Origin: Bacillota bacterium
GTDB taxonomy: Bacteria > Bacillota_E > Symbiobacteriia > JAMDAP01
DNA: 7,266 nt
Assembly: GCA_023484675.1 (NCBI GenBank)
Contig: JAMDAP010000095.1
Location: forward strand, 1 to 7,266
Direction of reading: 5' to 3'
The notes below the pieces were generated by a model that made no database searches, was not told where the DNA came from, and saw only the letters and a list, made by a program, of their open reading frames with translations. The position numbers and the translations under genes were made by a program. Below, one piece after another: positions 1 to 5,705 of this stretch (the stretch's first letter is position 1; each line of letters starts with the position of its first letter).

Positions 1-83
1 TGCTTCCTGCCTTCACGAGTCTGGTGTACCTGTTTCTGTATGCGCCCATCCTGGTGCTGATCATCTTTTCCTTCAACACGTCG
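1..83 (+). repeat. Left arm of a perfect 83-base inverted repeat (potC 5' region)
   Basis: Bases 1-83 are the exact reverse complement of 1129-1211, so position x pairs with 1212-x. Identity stops at base 84 (c, where the partner would require t). Both arms are the same stretch of potC coding sequence (codons 7-34 of the reconstructed gene), not an independent repeat element. The left arm ends at the window edge and may continue beyond it. Confidence 0.97.
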
Positions 84-779
84 CGGCTCAACGCCACCTG
101 GCAGGGGTTCACCCTGGCCTGGTACGGCAAGCTGTTCCAGGACCACGTCATCTTAGAGGCGACCCGCAACAGCCTGTGGGTGGCGTTCATCTCCACCCTG
201 GTATCCACGGCCCTGGGCACCGCCACAGCCCTGGGGATGCACCGCTTCCGCTTCTGGGGCAAGGCGGCGGTGGAAGCACTCCTGTACATCCCCATCGTGA
301 TTCCCGAGATCGTAATGGGCGTTTCGCTCCTGGCGTTTTATGTCCTGATCGGCCTCCGGCTGGGTCTGACCACCATTGTCATCGCCCACATTGCCTTTTC
401 CATCTCCTTCGTGGTGGTGGTGGTCCGGGCGCGCCTGCACGGGTTTGACCACTCGCTGGAGGAAGCGGCTATGGACCTGGGAGCCAACCCCTGGGCGACC
501 TTCCGGCGGGTAACGCTACCCCTCATCATGCCCGGGGTGGCGGCAGGGGGAATGATGGCCTTCACGCTCTCGCTGGATGACTTCATTATCACCTTCTTCG
601 CAGCGGGGCCTGGATCCACCACCTTGCCGTTGCGGATCTACTCCATGGTGAAGACTGCCGTGACCCCGGAAGTCAACGCGCTATCAACGGTGATCCTCAT
701 TTTTACCCTGACCCTCATAATCCTTGCCGAACGCCTGCAGAGTTCCGTAACCAGAGGGGGTGGTGGACCGCCCGGTTAG
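3..779 (+). CDS. potC: Polyamine-type ABC transporter permease PotC (5'-truncated by the window edge)
   Basis: Inner-membrane permease of a spermidine/putrescine-type ABC importer, expected to pair with PotB, be powered by PotA and receive substrate from PotD. The protein is highly hydrophobic with about six membrane segments. It carries the EAA coupling loop (EEAAMDLGANP...RRVTLPLIMPG), which contacts the ATPase. The frame is open to the left edge, so the GTG at 24 is not the true start. The missing first codons are present in inverted form at 1212-1230, where an ATG at 1230 (minus) directly abuts the potB stop. Joining the two pieces gives a 265-residue protein, normal for PotC, with the EAA loop near residues 161-184. 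The stop at 777-779 is followed 59 bases later by potD. The family assignment is firm; the substrate (putrescine, spermidine or a related compound) is inferred from the family only. Confidence 0.9.
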   Translation, partial: LPAFTSLVYLFLYAPILVLIIFSFNTSRLNATWQGFTLAWYGKLFQDHVILEATRNSLWVAFISTLVSTALGTATALGMHRFRFWGKAAVEALLYIPIVIPEIVMGVSLLAFYVLIGLRLGLTTIVIAHIAFSISFVVVVVRARLHGFDHSLEEAAMDLGANPWATFRRVTLPLIMPGVAAGGMMAFTLSLDDFIITFFAAGPGSTTLPLRIYSMVKTAVTPEVNALSTVILIFTLTLIILAERLQSSVTRGGGGPPG

Positions 780-786
780 CGGGCGG
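768..786. repeat. Small GC hairpin over the potC stop codon
   Basis: CCGCCCG at 768-774 and CGGGCGG at 780-786 form a 7-bp stem with a 5-base loop that includes the potC stop codon. No T-run follows, so it is not a standard terminator. It could tune the relative expression of potC and potD within the mRNA, or be chance in GC-rich DNA. Confidence 0.3.
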
Positions 787-838
787 GTTCCCACTGGAGA
801 TCGCTGCAGCGGTGAAACTTGATTGAGGAGGGGCTGAA

Positions 839-1234
839 GTGGGCAACAGACACAGGTTTTGGGTTTCGTTGGTGGCGGTAGTGCTGATGGGGCTCCTGGT
901 CCTCTCTGGCTGCAACCAGTCTTCCGCTCCGGCAACCAATGGTTCCAAGACCGGTGAGCAGGAAAAACCCAAGCTTTCCAAGGAACTTAACCTCTTCAAC
1001 TGGACGGAGTACATGCCTCAGGAAGTCATCGACGGATTCACCAAGGAGTATGGGGTAAAGGTCAATTACGATACCTATTCGTCCAACGAGGAGATGCTGG
1101 CCAAGCTGCAGGCGGGGGCGTCGGGTTACGACGTGTTGAAGGAAAAGATGATCAGCACCAGGATGGGCGCATACAGAAACAGGTACACCAGACTCGTGAA
1201 GGCAGGAAGCAACCAGCGATTCCGCCGCATTTAA
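839..1234 (+). CDS. potD: PotD-like substrate-binding lipoprotein, N-terminal fragment fused to antisense potC
   Basis: Only the first 99 codons (839-1135) are genuine. They encode a basic N-terminus, a hydrophobic signal segment and a lipobox LSGC with the lipid-anchored Cys at residue 25. A Ser/Thr/Lys-rich linker follows, then the start of the mature binding fold (LNLFNWTEYMP, the typical opening of PotD/PotF-type proteins) as far as GYDV. The start is GTG at 839, chosen because GAGGAGG lies 7 bases upstream. From about codon 100 the frame runs into the reverse complement of the potC start, giving 32 meaningless residues before a stop at 1232-1234. PotD proteins usually have about 350 residues, so more than two thirds, including most ligand contacts, are absent. 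The fusion protein is very unlikely to be real; the true gene probably continues elsewhere in the genome. Confidence 0.85.
   Translation: MGNRHRFWVSLVAVVLMGLLVLSGCNQSSAPATNGSKTGEQEKPKLSKELNLFNWTEYMPQEVIDGFTKEYGVKVNYDTYSSNEEMLAKLQAGASGYDVLKEKMISTRMGAYRNRYTRLVKAGSNQRFRRI
1126..1230 (-). pseudogene. potC: 5' fragment of potC (34 codons), broken at the fold-back junction
   Basis: Reading from 1230 on the minus strand, an ATG opens MRRNRWLLPAFTSL and continues into the same residues that begin the permease at the left edge. After 34 codons (1129) the frame crosses the junction and meets TAA at 1126-1128 in reversed potD sequence. The ATG follows the potB stop with no gap (TAAATG), and a GAGGAGG site inside the end of potB (about 1239-1245) lies 8 bases upstream, as expected for a translationally coupled operon. 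This is the true start of potC. Its correct continuation is the plus-strand gene at the left end of the window. Confidence 0.88.
1129..1211 (-). repeat. Right arm of the perfect 83-base inverted repeat, with fold-back junction at 1129-1135
   Basis: This arm is the reverse complement of 1-83. Its left boundary coincides with the point where potD stops making sense. The heptamer CGACGTG at 1129-1135 fits both potD (codons for Y-D-V) and the reverse complement of potC bases 77-83, so the join occurred in up to 7 bases of microhomology. The exact crossover cannot be placed within that heptamer. Confidence 0.95.
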
Positions 1235-2097
1235 CGCGCCTCCTCTCCCTCGAAGCCGGAGGCTCGAGCGTAGATTACGAGGCTCACCACAACCAGGACC
1301 ATCAGGACCACCGCAGCCGCCGAACCAAACGGCCAATTGCGAGCGGTCAGGAACTGGTTCTGGATCAGGTTGCTGATGAGCACCGTCTTGGCCCCCCCCA
1401 TCAGGTCGGGCACCACGAACATCCCCAGTGCTGGAACAAAGGTGAGGATGCTGCCGGCCACGATCCCGGGGAGGGTAAGCGGCAGAGTCACCCGCCAGAA
1501 TGCCTGCCGCGGGAGGGCCCCCAGGTCCTGGGCGGCCTCCAATAAGCGGGGATCCAGCTTCTCGATGGAGGCATAGATGGGGAGCACCATGAAGGGAAGG
1601 TATCCGTATACCAACCCCAGCAGGACCGAGCCCATGTTGTACAGCAGCGACAGGGGCTCATGGATCAGGCCCAGGCCCTGCAGAAAGGTGTTGATGACGC
1701 CTTCAGTGCGCAACAGTACGATCCAGGCATAGGTCCGGATCAGGAAGTTGGTCCAGAAGGGAACGATGATTAGCAACAGCAGCAAGGGCCGGCGCCGGGG
1801 ATCGGCGTTGGCCACGTAGTAGGCAAACGGGTAGCCGATCAGGAGGGCAATCAGCGTCGTCAGCAGCGCCACCCAGATGGATCTGACGGTGATCTCCAGG
1901 TAAAGGGGGTCCAGGAACCTCAGGTAGTTGTGGAGGTTGAAGCGGTAAACCACGTCTCCGTACTCGCCCCGCGTGGCAAAGCTGATGACCGCCACCAGGA
2001 TTAGCGGCAGCACCAGGAATACAATCAGCCAGAACAATGTCGGCCCCAGCAAGAGCCAGAGCTGAACACCCGTTCCCGGTCGGCGTCCTTCCACCAT
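1231..2097 (-). CDS. potB: Polyamine-type ABC transporter permease PotB
   Basis: Membrane permease partner of PotC in a spermidine/putrescine-type importer. From the chosen ATG the protein has 288 residues, normal for PotB. A strong membrane segment (about 12-40) is followed by an extracytoplasmic region, then further hydrophobic segments (about 72-95, 104-130, 155-180, 208-230, 256-278). The EAA loop starting EAAQDLGALPRQ lies near 187-207, between the later segments, and contacts PotA. A GTG at 2103 in the same frame would add two residues, but it sits inside the ribosome-binding site; ATG at 2097 has the better spacing. The gene follows potA by 9 bases and abuts the potC start at 1230, so the three are co-transcribed and probably translationally coupled. 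Confidence 0.93.
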   Translation of the reverse strand: MVEGRRPGTGVQLWLLLGPTLFWLIVFLVLPLILVAVISFATRGEYGDVVYRFNLHNYLRFLDPLYLEITVRSIWVALLTTLIALLIGYPFAYYVANADPRRRPLLLLLIIVPFWTNFLIRTYAWIVLLRTEGVINTFLQGLGLIHEPLSLLYNMGSVLLGLVYGYLPFMVLPIYASIEKLDPRLLEAAQDLGALPRQAFWRVTLPLTLPGIVAGSILTFVPALGMFVVPDLMGGAKTVLISNLIQNQFLTARNWPFGSAAAVVLMVLVVVSLVIYARASGFEGEEAR

Positions 2098-2099
2098 CC

Positions 2100-2108
2100 T
2101 CACCCCCT
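2100..2108 (-). promoter_or_regulatory. potB ribosome-binding site
   Basis: The minus strand reads AGGGGGTGA, matching the extended Shine-Dalgarno AGGAGGTGA at 8 of 9 bases and ending 2 bases before the ATG at 2097. It overlaps the potA stop codon and favours ATG 2097 over GTG 2103. Confidence 0.65.
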
Positions 2109-3189
2109 AAGCAGTCATGACCCAGGCCTGGGCGGGATCCCACTCGACGTCCACCTGTTTTCCCGGGTCAAGCCCCGCCGCCGGCTCGGAGGCAGAGGCG
2201 AGCGCCACCAGGCGCAGGTTTTCGGTCAGCTTTATGACAACCTTGACCGCCGTGCCGACAAAGATCTTTTCCACTATCACCCCAGGTAGTTGGTTCGCCC
2301 CTTCGCTGGAACCCGAACCCGTTCGCACCTTGATGCTCTCGGGCCGGATGGAAAGGTGCACCTTGGTCCCCTTGGCTACCCCCTCCAGGCCCGGTGCCGA
2401 GACCCGTATGTCACCGCAAGCCACGATAAGCCCGCCGCTGGTGACCGCAGCCACCTCCCCGGACAGGAGGTTGGTCTCCCCCACAAAGTCGGCCACAAAG
2501 CGGGAGTGGGGGCGGTTGTAAATCTCTTCGGGCGTGCCGAACTGCTCAATCAACCCCTCATGCATCACCGCGATGCGGTCGGACATGGTGAGGGCCTCTT
2601 CCTGGTCATGGGTTACGTAAATGAAGGTGATGCCCAGCTTCTGTTGCAGGTGCTTGAGTTCCACCTGCATCTGCTTGCGAAGTTTGAGGTCCAAAGCCCC
2701 CAAGGGCTCGTCAAGCAGCAGCACCTTCGGGTTCATCACCAGCGCCCGGGCCACAGCCACACGCTGTTGCTGGCCACCGGAGAGCTGCCGCGGACGCCGG
2801 TCTTCGAAACCGGCCAGTTGGACCATCTCCAGCACCCTGGCGACCCGCTGCCGGATCTGGTCCCGGGGGACCTTCTTCAGAGTCAGGCCGAAAGCGACGT
2901 TTTCGAAGACAGACATGTGGGGAAAAAGAGCGTAGTTCTGGAAGACGGTGTTCACATCGCGCTCGTAGGGTGGTCGGTTGCCCATGGGCACGCCATTGAT
3001 GACGATCTCGCCCTGGGTGGTGTATTCGAAGCCCGCGATCATCCGCAAGGTGGTTGTCTTGCCGCAACCACTTGGCCCCAGCAGCGTCAGAAACTCGCCC
3101 GCCTTCACAGACAGGCTGATGCCCCTGACCGCCTCTACTCCCCCAAAGGCCTTTTTCACCTCGTGCAACTCGACCATTGTTTCTGCCAT
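2107..3189 (-). CDS. potA: Polyamine-type ABC transporter ATP-binding protein PotA
   Basis: Cytoplasmic ATPase that drives the PotBC permease. It has 360 residues from ATG 3189, normal for PotA. Visible in order: Walker A GPSGCGKTT (about 38-46), Q-loop VFQNYALFPH (Gln near 84), ABC signature LSGGQQQR (about 136-143), Walker B VLLLDEPLGALD (about 156-167) and the switch His in THDQEEA (near 194). A C-terminal region from about 230 begins FVGETNLL and includes SIRPESIKV, typical of the TOBE domain of the polyamine/sugar importer class. ATG 3195 is also in frame, but the GAGGAGG site touches it directly, whereas ATG 3189 has 6-base spacing. It is the first gene of the operon, 9 bases before potB. 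A sigma-54 promoter lies just upstream, and the adjacent activator gene points the same way. Confidence 0.95.
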   Translation of the reverse strand: MAETMVELHEVKKAFGGVEAVRGISLSVKAGEFLTLLGPSGCGKTTTLRMIAGFEYTTQGEIVINGVPMGNRPPYERDVNTVFQNYALFPHMSVFENVAFGLTLKKVPRDQIRQRVARVLEMVQLAGFEDRRPRQLSGGQQQRVAVARALVMNPKVLLLDEPLGALDLKLRKQMQVELKHLQQKLGITFIYVTHDQEEALTMSDRIAVMHEGLIEQFGTPEEIYNRPHSRFVADFVGETNLLSGEVAAVTSGGLIVACGDIRVSAPGLEGVAKGTKVHLSIRPESIKVRTGSGSSEGANQLPGVIVEKIFVGTAVKVVIKLTENLRLVALASASEPAAGLDPGKQVDVEWDPAQAWVMTA

Positions 3190-3195
3190 TATCAT

Positions 3196-3202
3196 CCTCC
3201 TC
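3196..3202 (-). promoter_or_regulatory. potA ribosome-binding site
   Basis: GAGGAGG on the minus strand directly abuts ATG 3195 and is 6 bases from ATG 3189. The spacing decides for ATG 3189 as the working start. Confidence 0.7.
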
Positions 3203-3235
3203 TGTGGCTAGCCCGGCCTTTTTTGTTACGCAATT

Positions 3236-3252
3236 TGCAAAACCCGTGCCAG
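3236..3252 (-). promoter_or_regulatory. Sigma-54 (-24/-12) promoter of the pot operon
   Basis: The minus strand reads CTGGCACGGGTTTTGCA, which matches the sigma-54 consensus YTGGCACG-N4-TTGCW at every defined position, with the invariant GG and GC dinucleotides correctly spaced. Transcription would begin about 12 bases past the GC, near 3225, giving a leader of roughly 35 bases before potA. A sigma-54 activator gene lies immediately upstream, which strongly supports function. Sigma-54 polymerase cannot open DNA unaided, so the operon should depend on such an activator. Confidence 0.87.
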
Positions 3253-3259
3253 CCACGGG
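3243..3259. repeat. Short dyad overlapping the -24 element
   Basis: CCCGTG (3243-3248) and CACGGG (3254-3259) are perfect 6-base arms around a 5-base spacer. The dyad covers the -24 box, so a protein bound there would block sigma-54 polymerase. It may also be chance in GC-rich DNA; no candidate binder is visible in the window. Confidence 0.35.
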
Positions 3260-3326
3260 GGCCGGCTTTCCCGGGCGCGCAACAGTGGCCTCCGCCCGCC
3301 GGGCCCGCAGGCTTTTGGGGAATAGA

Positions 3327-3361
3327 GAAGCGCCGCGGCGCAGCAGCGCCGCGGCAGCTTC
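3327..3361 (-). terminator. Very stable GC hairpin between activator gene and potA; probable terminator of the activator gene
   Basis: Arms 3327-3341 and 3346-3361 pair over 15 bp with a single bulged A (3356) and a 4-base loop. The core is GCCGCGGCGC against GCGCCGCGGC. It lies about 120 bases past the activator stop and about 75 bases before the sigma-54 promoter, so it would separate the two transcription units. On the minus strand the stem is followed by TCTATTCC, a poor U-tract, so termination may be inefficient. A protein-binding role at this enhancer-like distance is an alternative. Confidence 0.5.
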
Positions 3362-3363
3362 AA

Positions 3364-3379
3364 ATCTCAATCTTGAGAT
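3364..3379. promoter_or_regulatory. Perfect 16-base palindrome, candidate upstream activator site for the sigma-54 regulator
   Basis: ATCTCAA-TC-TTGAGAT is a perfect dyad with 7-base arms. It lies about 115-125 bases upstream of the -24 box, within the usual range for sigma-54 enhancer sites. Further TCTCA/TGAGA half-sites occur at 3403-3407, 3466-3470 and 3477-3481. The Fis-type HTH of the neighbouring activator belongs to a class that binds dyads. That this regulator binds here is inference. Confidence 0.5.
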
Positions 3380-3478
3380 CGCAGCCGGTGTCACCCGAAG
3401 CTTCTCAGTTCTGAATACCTGGCAGTTTCCAATCCGAGAGGGACGGAAAGTTCTGGTACCAAGGCTGAGACGAAAATC

Positions 3479-5272
3479 TCATTTCTGCAACAGGCCATAT
3501 TCCTGCAGTCTCCGATAGAGGGTGGCGCGGCTTACTTTCAGCTCCCTGGCAATCAATTCCTTTACCTGGGATCCGTTCCCGTACCTGTCCAGACACTCCT
3601 CCAGGACTCGCCGCTCGTACTCCTGCAGGCGAGACCGGAGGGACAGGCCGCCCCGGTCCGGGTACTGGGCGTACCGCCTGATCCGGACCGGAATGCTCTC
3701 CAGCGTGATCCACTCACCCGCAACCATGTTGACGGCGTACTCCACGGCGTTCTCCAGCTCCCTCACATTGCCGGGCCAGTCGTAGTGTTCAAACAGACGG
3801 CTGACCTCCTCGTCGAAACCCCGGACGGGCTTCCCCGTGTGGGTGCGGTGAATCTGCAAAAAGTGCTCCATCAAAATGGGAATGTCTTCTTTCCGTTCCC
3901 GCAGGGTTGGCACATAAAGCGGAATCACGTTCAAGCGAAAGTACAGGTCCGCCCTGAAGCCGCCTTCCTCCACCATCCGCTCCAGGTCGCGGTTCGTGGC
4001 GGCGATCACCCGGACGTCCACCGGGATGTTCCGTGAACTGCCAACCCGTTCCACCGATTTGTGCTGCAGGACATGCAGCAACTTGACCTGCAGGTGGAGC
4101 GGCAGATCACCGATCTCGTCCAGGAAAATGGTCCCGCCGTCCGCCAGCTCGAACTTGCCGGCCTTGCCCCCCTTGCGCGCACCGGTGAAGGCTCCTTCCT
4201 CATAACCGAACAGCTCGCTCTCCAAAAGCTGGTCAGGAATCGCCCCGCAATTAACAGCTATGAACGGCCCGCGCCGCCGCGGGCCAGCCCAGTGGATGGC
4301 CCGGGCAAGGAGATCCTTTCCCGTTCCGCTCTCCCCGGTAATGAGCACAGTGGCAGAGGAGTTGGCGATCTTCTGCGCCTGGCGGGTCAGTTCCCGAATG
4401 GCCACGCTTTTTCCCTTGATGTCGTCCAGCCGCTGGTCCTGCACCTTCACGCTCATGTCGTAGACCAGGCGGCGCACCTGGGCCATATCGCGGAAAAGGA
4501 CAACGGCACCGGTGATCCGGGGCCCGTCCTTGATGGGAGTGGCCGTCACCAGAAAAAGAAGGGGCCGGTCGGAAGAACCGTAGATTTCTTCCTTTTCGGC
4601 ATAGCCGACGCCATCCTTCACCACCCGCAGCACCGGCGAGTCCGGCCAGAGTTCCGCCAGCGGCCGTCCTACCACAGGCAGTTCCCCTTCTCCCAGCAAC
4701 CGGCGCGCAAGGGGGGCAAAGTGCGTGATCACTGCGTCAGAGTCGGTGGCCAGCACGCCCTCGTTGATCGACTCGATGATCGCCTCCAGTTGGCCCGTGG
4801 TTTCCCGGAGCTTGTTGAGGGTCAGACTCTCCGACACCTTGCTGGCCAGGAGTTCGCCCATCCGGGCGATAAAGACCAGGAACTGGTCCTGGCGCCCCAG
4901 CAAGAGGTCCCGCTGCCGCCGGTTAAAGGCCACCAGGGCCATCACGCCGATGGGGCGGCTGCCAAAGTTGATGGGCACACAGAGCTCCGCCTGCTCCCCT
5001 TCCTTACCCGGAGCGGCAAGGGGGCCATAAAGGGGATCGTTCGCCGGGTCCGCCACCACAAACGCCTTCCCGGTGGTCAGCACCTGGCCGTACATCAGGC
5101 CGGCCTCCTTGCTGCCCGCCTCCTCTTTCTGGCCGATCCGTTCCCGGTACTTGCCAGTACCTGCAATTACGGTAATCTCATCGTCACAGATCTCCGTGGC
5201 CACCCCCAGGGCGGCGGAGATAGCCTCGGCGACCTGCTGCACCGCCGGTTGAATGGTGGAGAGATACGTCAT
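3479..5272 (-). CDS. Sigma-54-dependent transcriptional activator (GAF-like, PAS, AAA+, Fis-type HTH)
   Basis: Bacterial enhancer-binding protein of 597 residues that uses ATP hydrolysis to remodel sigma-54 polymerase. An N-terminal GAF-like sensor (about 5-145) is followed by a PAS domain (about 160-275, with IIESINEGVLATD at its start). The AAA+ domain (about 285-525) shows Walker A GESGTGKD (313-320), the sigma-54 contact loop GAFTGA (360-365, intact), Walker B TIFLDEIGD (381-389) and the downstream block DWPGNVRELEN. A Fis-type helix-turn-helix (about 567-592, LKVSRATLYRRLQ) ends the protein. There is no receiver domain, so control is probably by a ligand and not by phosphorylation. ATG 5272 is supported by GGAGG 7 bases upstream. 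Its position directly before the sigma-54 promoter of potA makes the pot operon the likely target. The sensed molecule is unknown; a polyamine or related amine is a guess from context. Confidence 0.93.
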   Translation of the reverse strand: MTYLSTIQPAVQQVAEAISAALGVATEICDDEITVIAGTGKYRERIGQKEEAGSKEAGLMYGQVLTTGKAFVVADPANDPLYGPLAAPGKEGEQAELCVPINFGSRPIGVMALVAFNRRQRDLLLGRQDQFLVFIARMGELLASKVSESLTLNKLRETTGQLEAIIESINEGVLATDSDAVITHFAPLARRLLGEGELPVVGRPLAELWPDSPVLRVVKDGVGYAEKEEIYGSSDRPLLFLVTATPIKDGPRITGAVVLFRDMAQVRRLVYDMSVKVQDQRLDDIKGKSVAIRELTRQAQKIANSSATVLITGESGTGKDLLARAIHWAGPRRRGPFIAVNCGAIPDQLLESELFGYEEGAFTGARKGGKAGKFELADGGTIFLDEIGDLPLHLQVKLLHVLQHKSVERVGSSRNIPVDVRVIAATNRDLERMVEEGGFRADLYFRLNVIPLYVPTLRERKEDIPILMEHFLQIHRTHTGKPVRGFDEEVSRLFEHYDWPGNVRELENAVEYAVNMVAGEWITLESIPVRIRRYAQYPDRGGLSLRSRLQEYERRVLEECLDRYGNGSQVKELIARELKVSRATLYRRLQEYGLLQK

Positions 5273-5468
5273 CTTCCCGCCTCCGGTCCCAACATCAACT
5301 TCCCTTTAATCAGTTTCAATGTTGAGACCGGTTTTCCCTTTTCGCCTGCCTGCCTGGGATTGGCTGTGCGTCAGCCCGGATTTTTGGCTGCCCTCGCATT
5401 CTATTGATCGGAAGACGGCCGTAACGGTTGGCAGGGAATCCATACCACTGCTCGAATTATATTACTAG
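5273..5468. other. Non-coding region upstream of the activator gene
   Basis: No convincing gene is seen here. It contains the activator ribosome-binding site, the 13-base dyad, a short CTGC-like tandem (about 5346-5355), and near 5450-5472 an AT-rich patch that stands out from its GC-rich surroundings. That patch includes a perfect TATAAT on the minus strand (5456-5461), but no -35 box is seen at normal spacing, so a housekeeping promoter for the activator gene is only possible. Confidence 0.5.
5283..5331. promoter_or_regulatory. Large imperfect dyad upstream of the activator gene, candidate autoregulatory operator
   Basis: Arms 5283-5295 (CCGGTCCCAACAT) and 5319-5331 (ATGTTGAGACCGG) are complementary at 12 of 13 bases across a 23-base spacer. 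The dyad lies 11-59 bases before the activator start, where the promoter or leader should be. The right arm contains TTGAGA, the same half-site as the palindrome before potA. It could be an operator or a hairpin in the mRNA leader. Confidence 0.45.
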
Positions 5469-5654
5469 TTGATCACCGGCGGAGGCTGTTACGACGGACT
5501 CCATCCGACGGGCGTCAATCAGAACGAGGGCGCTGAATCCACCCTCTCCTGGTTGATGGCGCTCCACCGAATGCACCAGGTCCGTAACGAACAGATCGTC
5601 AAAGCTACGACGACGCCCACATCGAACCGAGAGGTGGCTGCGACCTCGGAATGA
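5469..5654 (+). pseudogene. Remnant of the C-terminus of a large carbohydrate-active protein
   Basis: A 61-codon reading frame begins at TTG 5469 directly after an in-frame TAG, with no ribosome-binding site. It reads GGGCYDGLHPTGVN, then NEGAESTLSWLMALHRMHQ, and ends in a Thr/Ser-rich tail. A block of the form TGGCYDGL..(G)VN.N.GAEST..WL is, from memory, the conserved C-terminal end of long bacterial and archaeal glycosyltransferase-type proteins, in which this segment is only the last few percent. The upstream sequence shows no matching frame, so the rest of the gene has been lost or displaced. The neighbouring sugar-phosphate mutase fits a former sugar-metabolism cluster. The family recognition is by eye and uncertain, but the block looks like protein-coding sequence and not chance. 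Confidence 0.45.
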
Positions 5655-5705
5655 TCGGTAGTCGGCTACTCCGCCTGACTGGACCTTCCCCCCACCCCTA
5701 CTCCT

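Noticed and set aside
1..1211. A transposon or invertible element bounded by 83-base inverted repeats
   Set aside because: The arms are potC coding sequence, no transposase or recombinase lies between them, and the right arm coincides exactly with the break in both genes.
839..1234. A complete short (131-residue) binding lipoprotein with a novel basic C-terminus
   Set aside because: The last 32 residues are a translation of the reverse complement of the potC start; the frame is an effect of the fold-back junction.
1..3195. A novel convergent arrangement, potC-potD facing potB-potA
   Set aside because: The 83-base inverted overlap and the two genes broken at one point show that the parts belong to a single collinear potABCD operon.
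2711..3394. A 227-codon minus-strand frame overlapping the start of potA
   Set aside because: Out of frame with potA, it runs across the sigma-54 promoter and GC hairpin and has an Arg/Ala-rich composition typical of a GC-rich off-frame.
2290..3414. A 374-codon plus-strand open frame opposite potA
   Set aside because: It is a shadow of potA and also runs through the potA promoter region; there is no ribosome-binding site and no recognisable domain.
5330..5400. A terminator-like pairing CAGCC...GGCTG with a run of T (about 5373-5391)
   Set aside because: The stem is only 5 bp and the T-run lies in the loop, so it does not have the layout of an intrinsic terminator.
4061..5407. A 448-codon plus-strand open frame opposite the sigma-54 activator
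   Set aside because: It is antisense to a gene with intact Walker, GAFTGA and HTH motifs; its own translation is His/Arg/Gly-rich with no fold signature.
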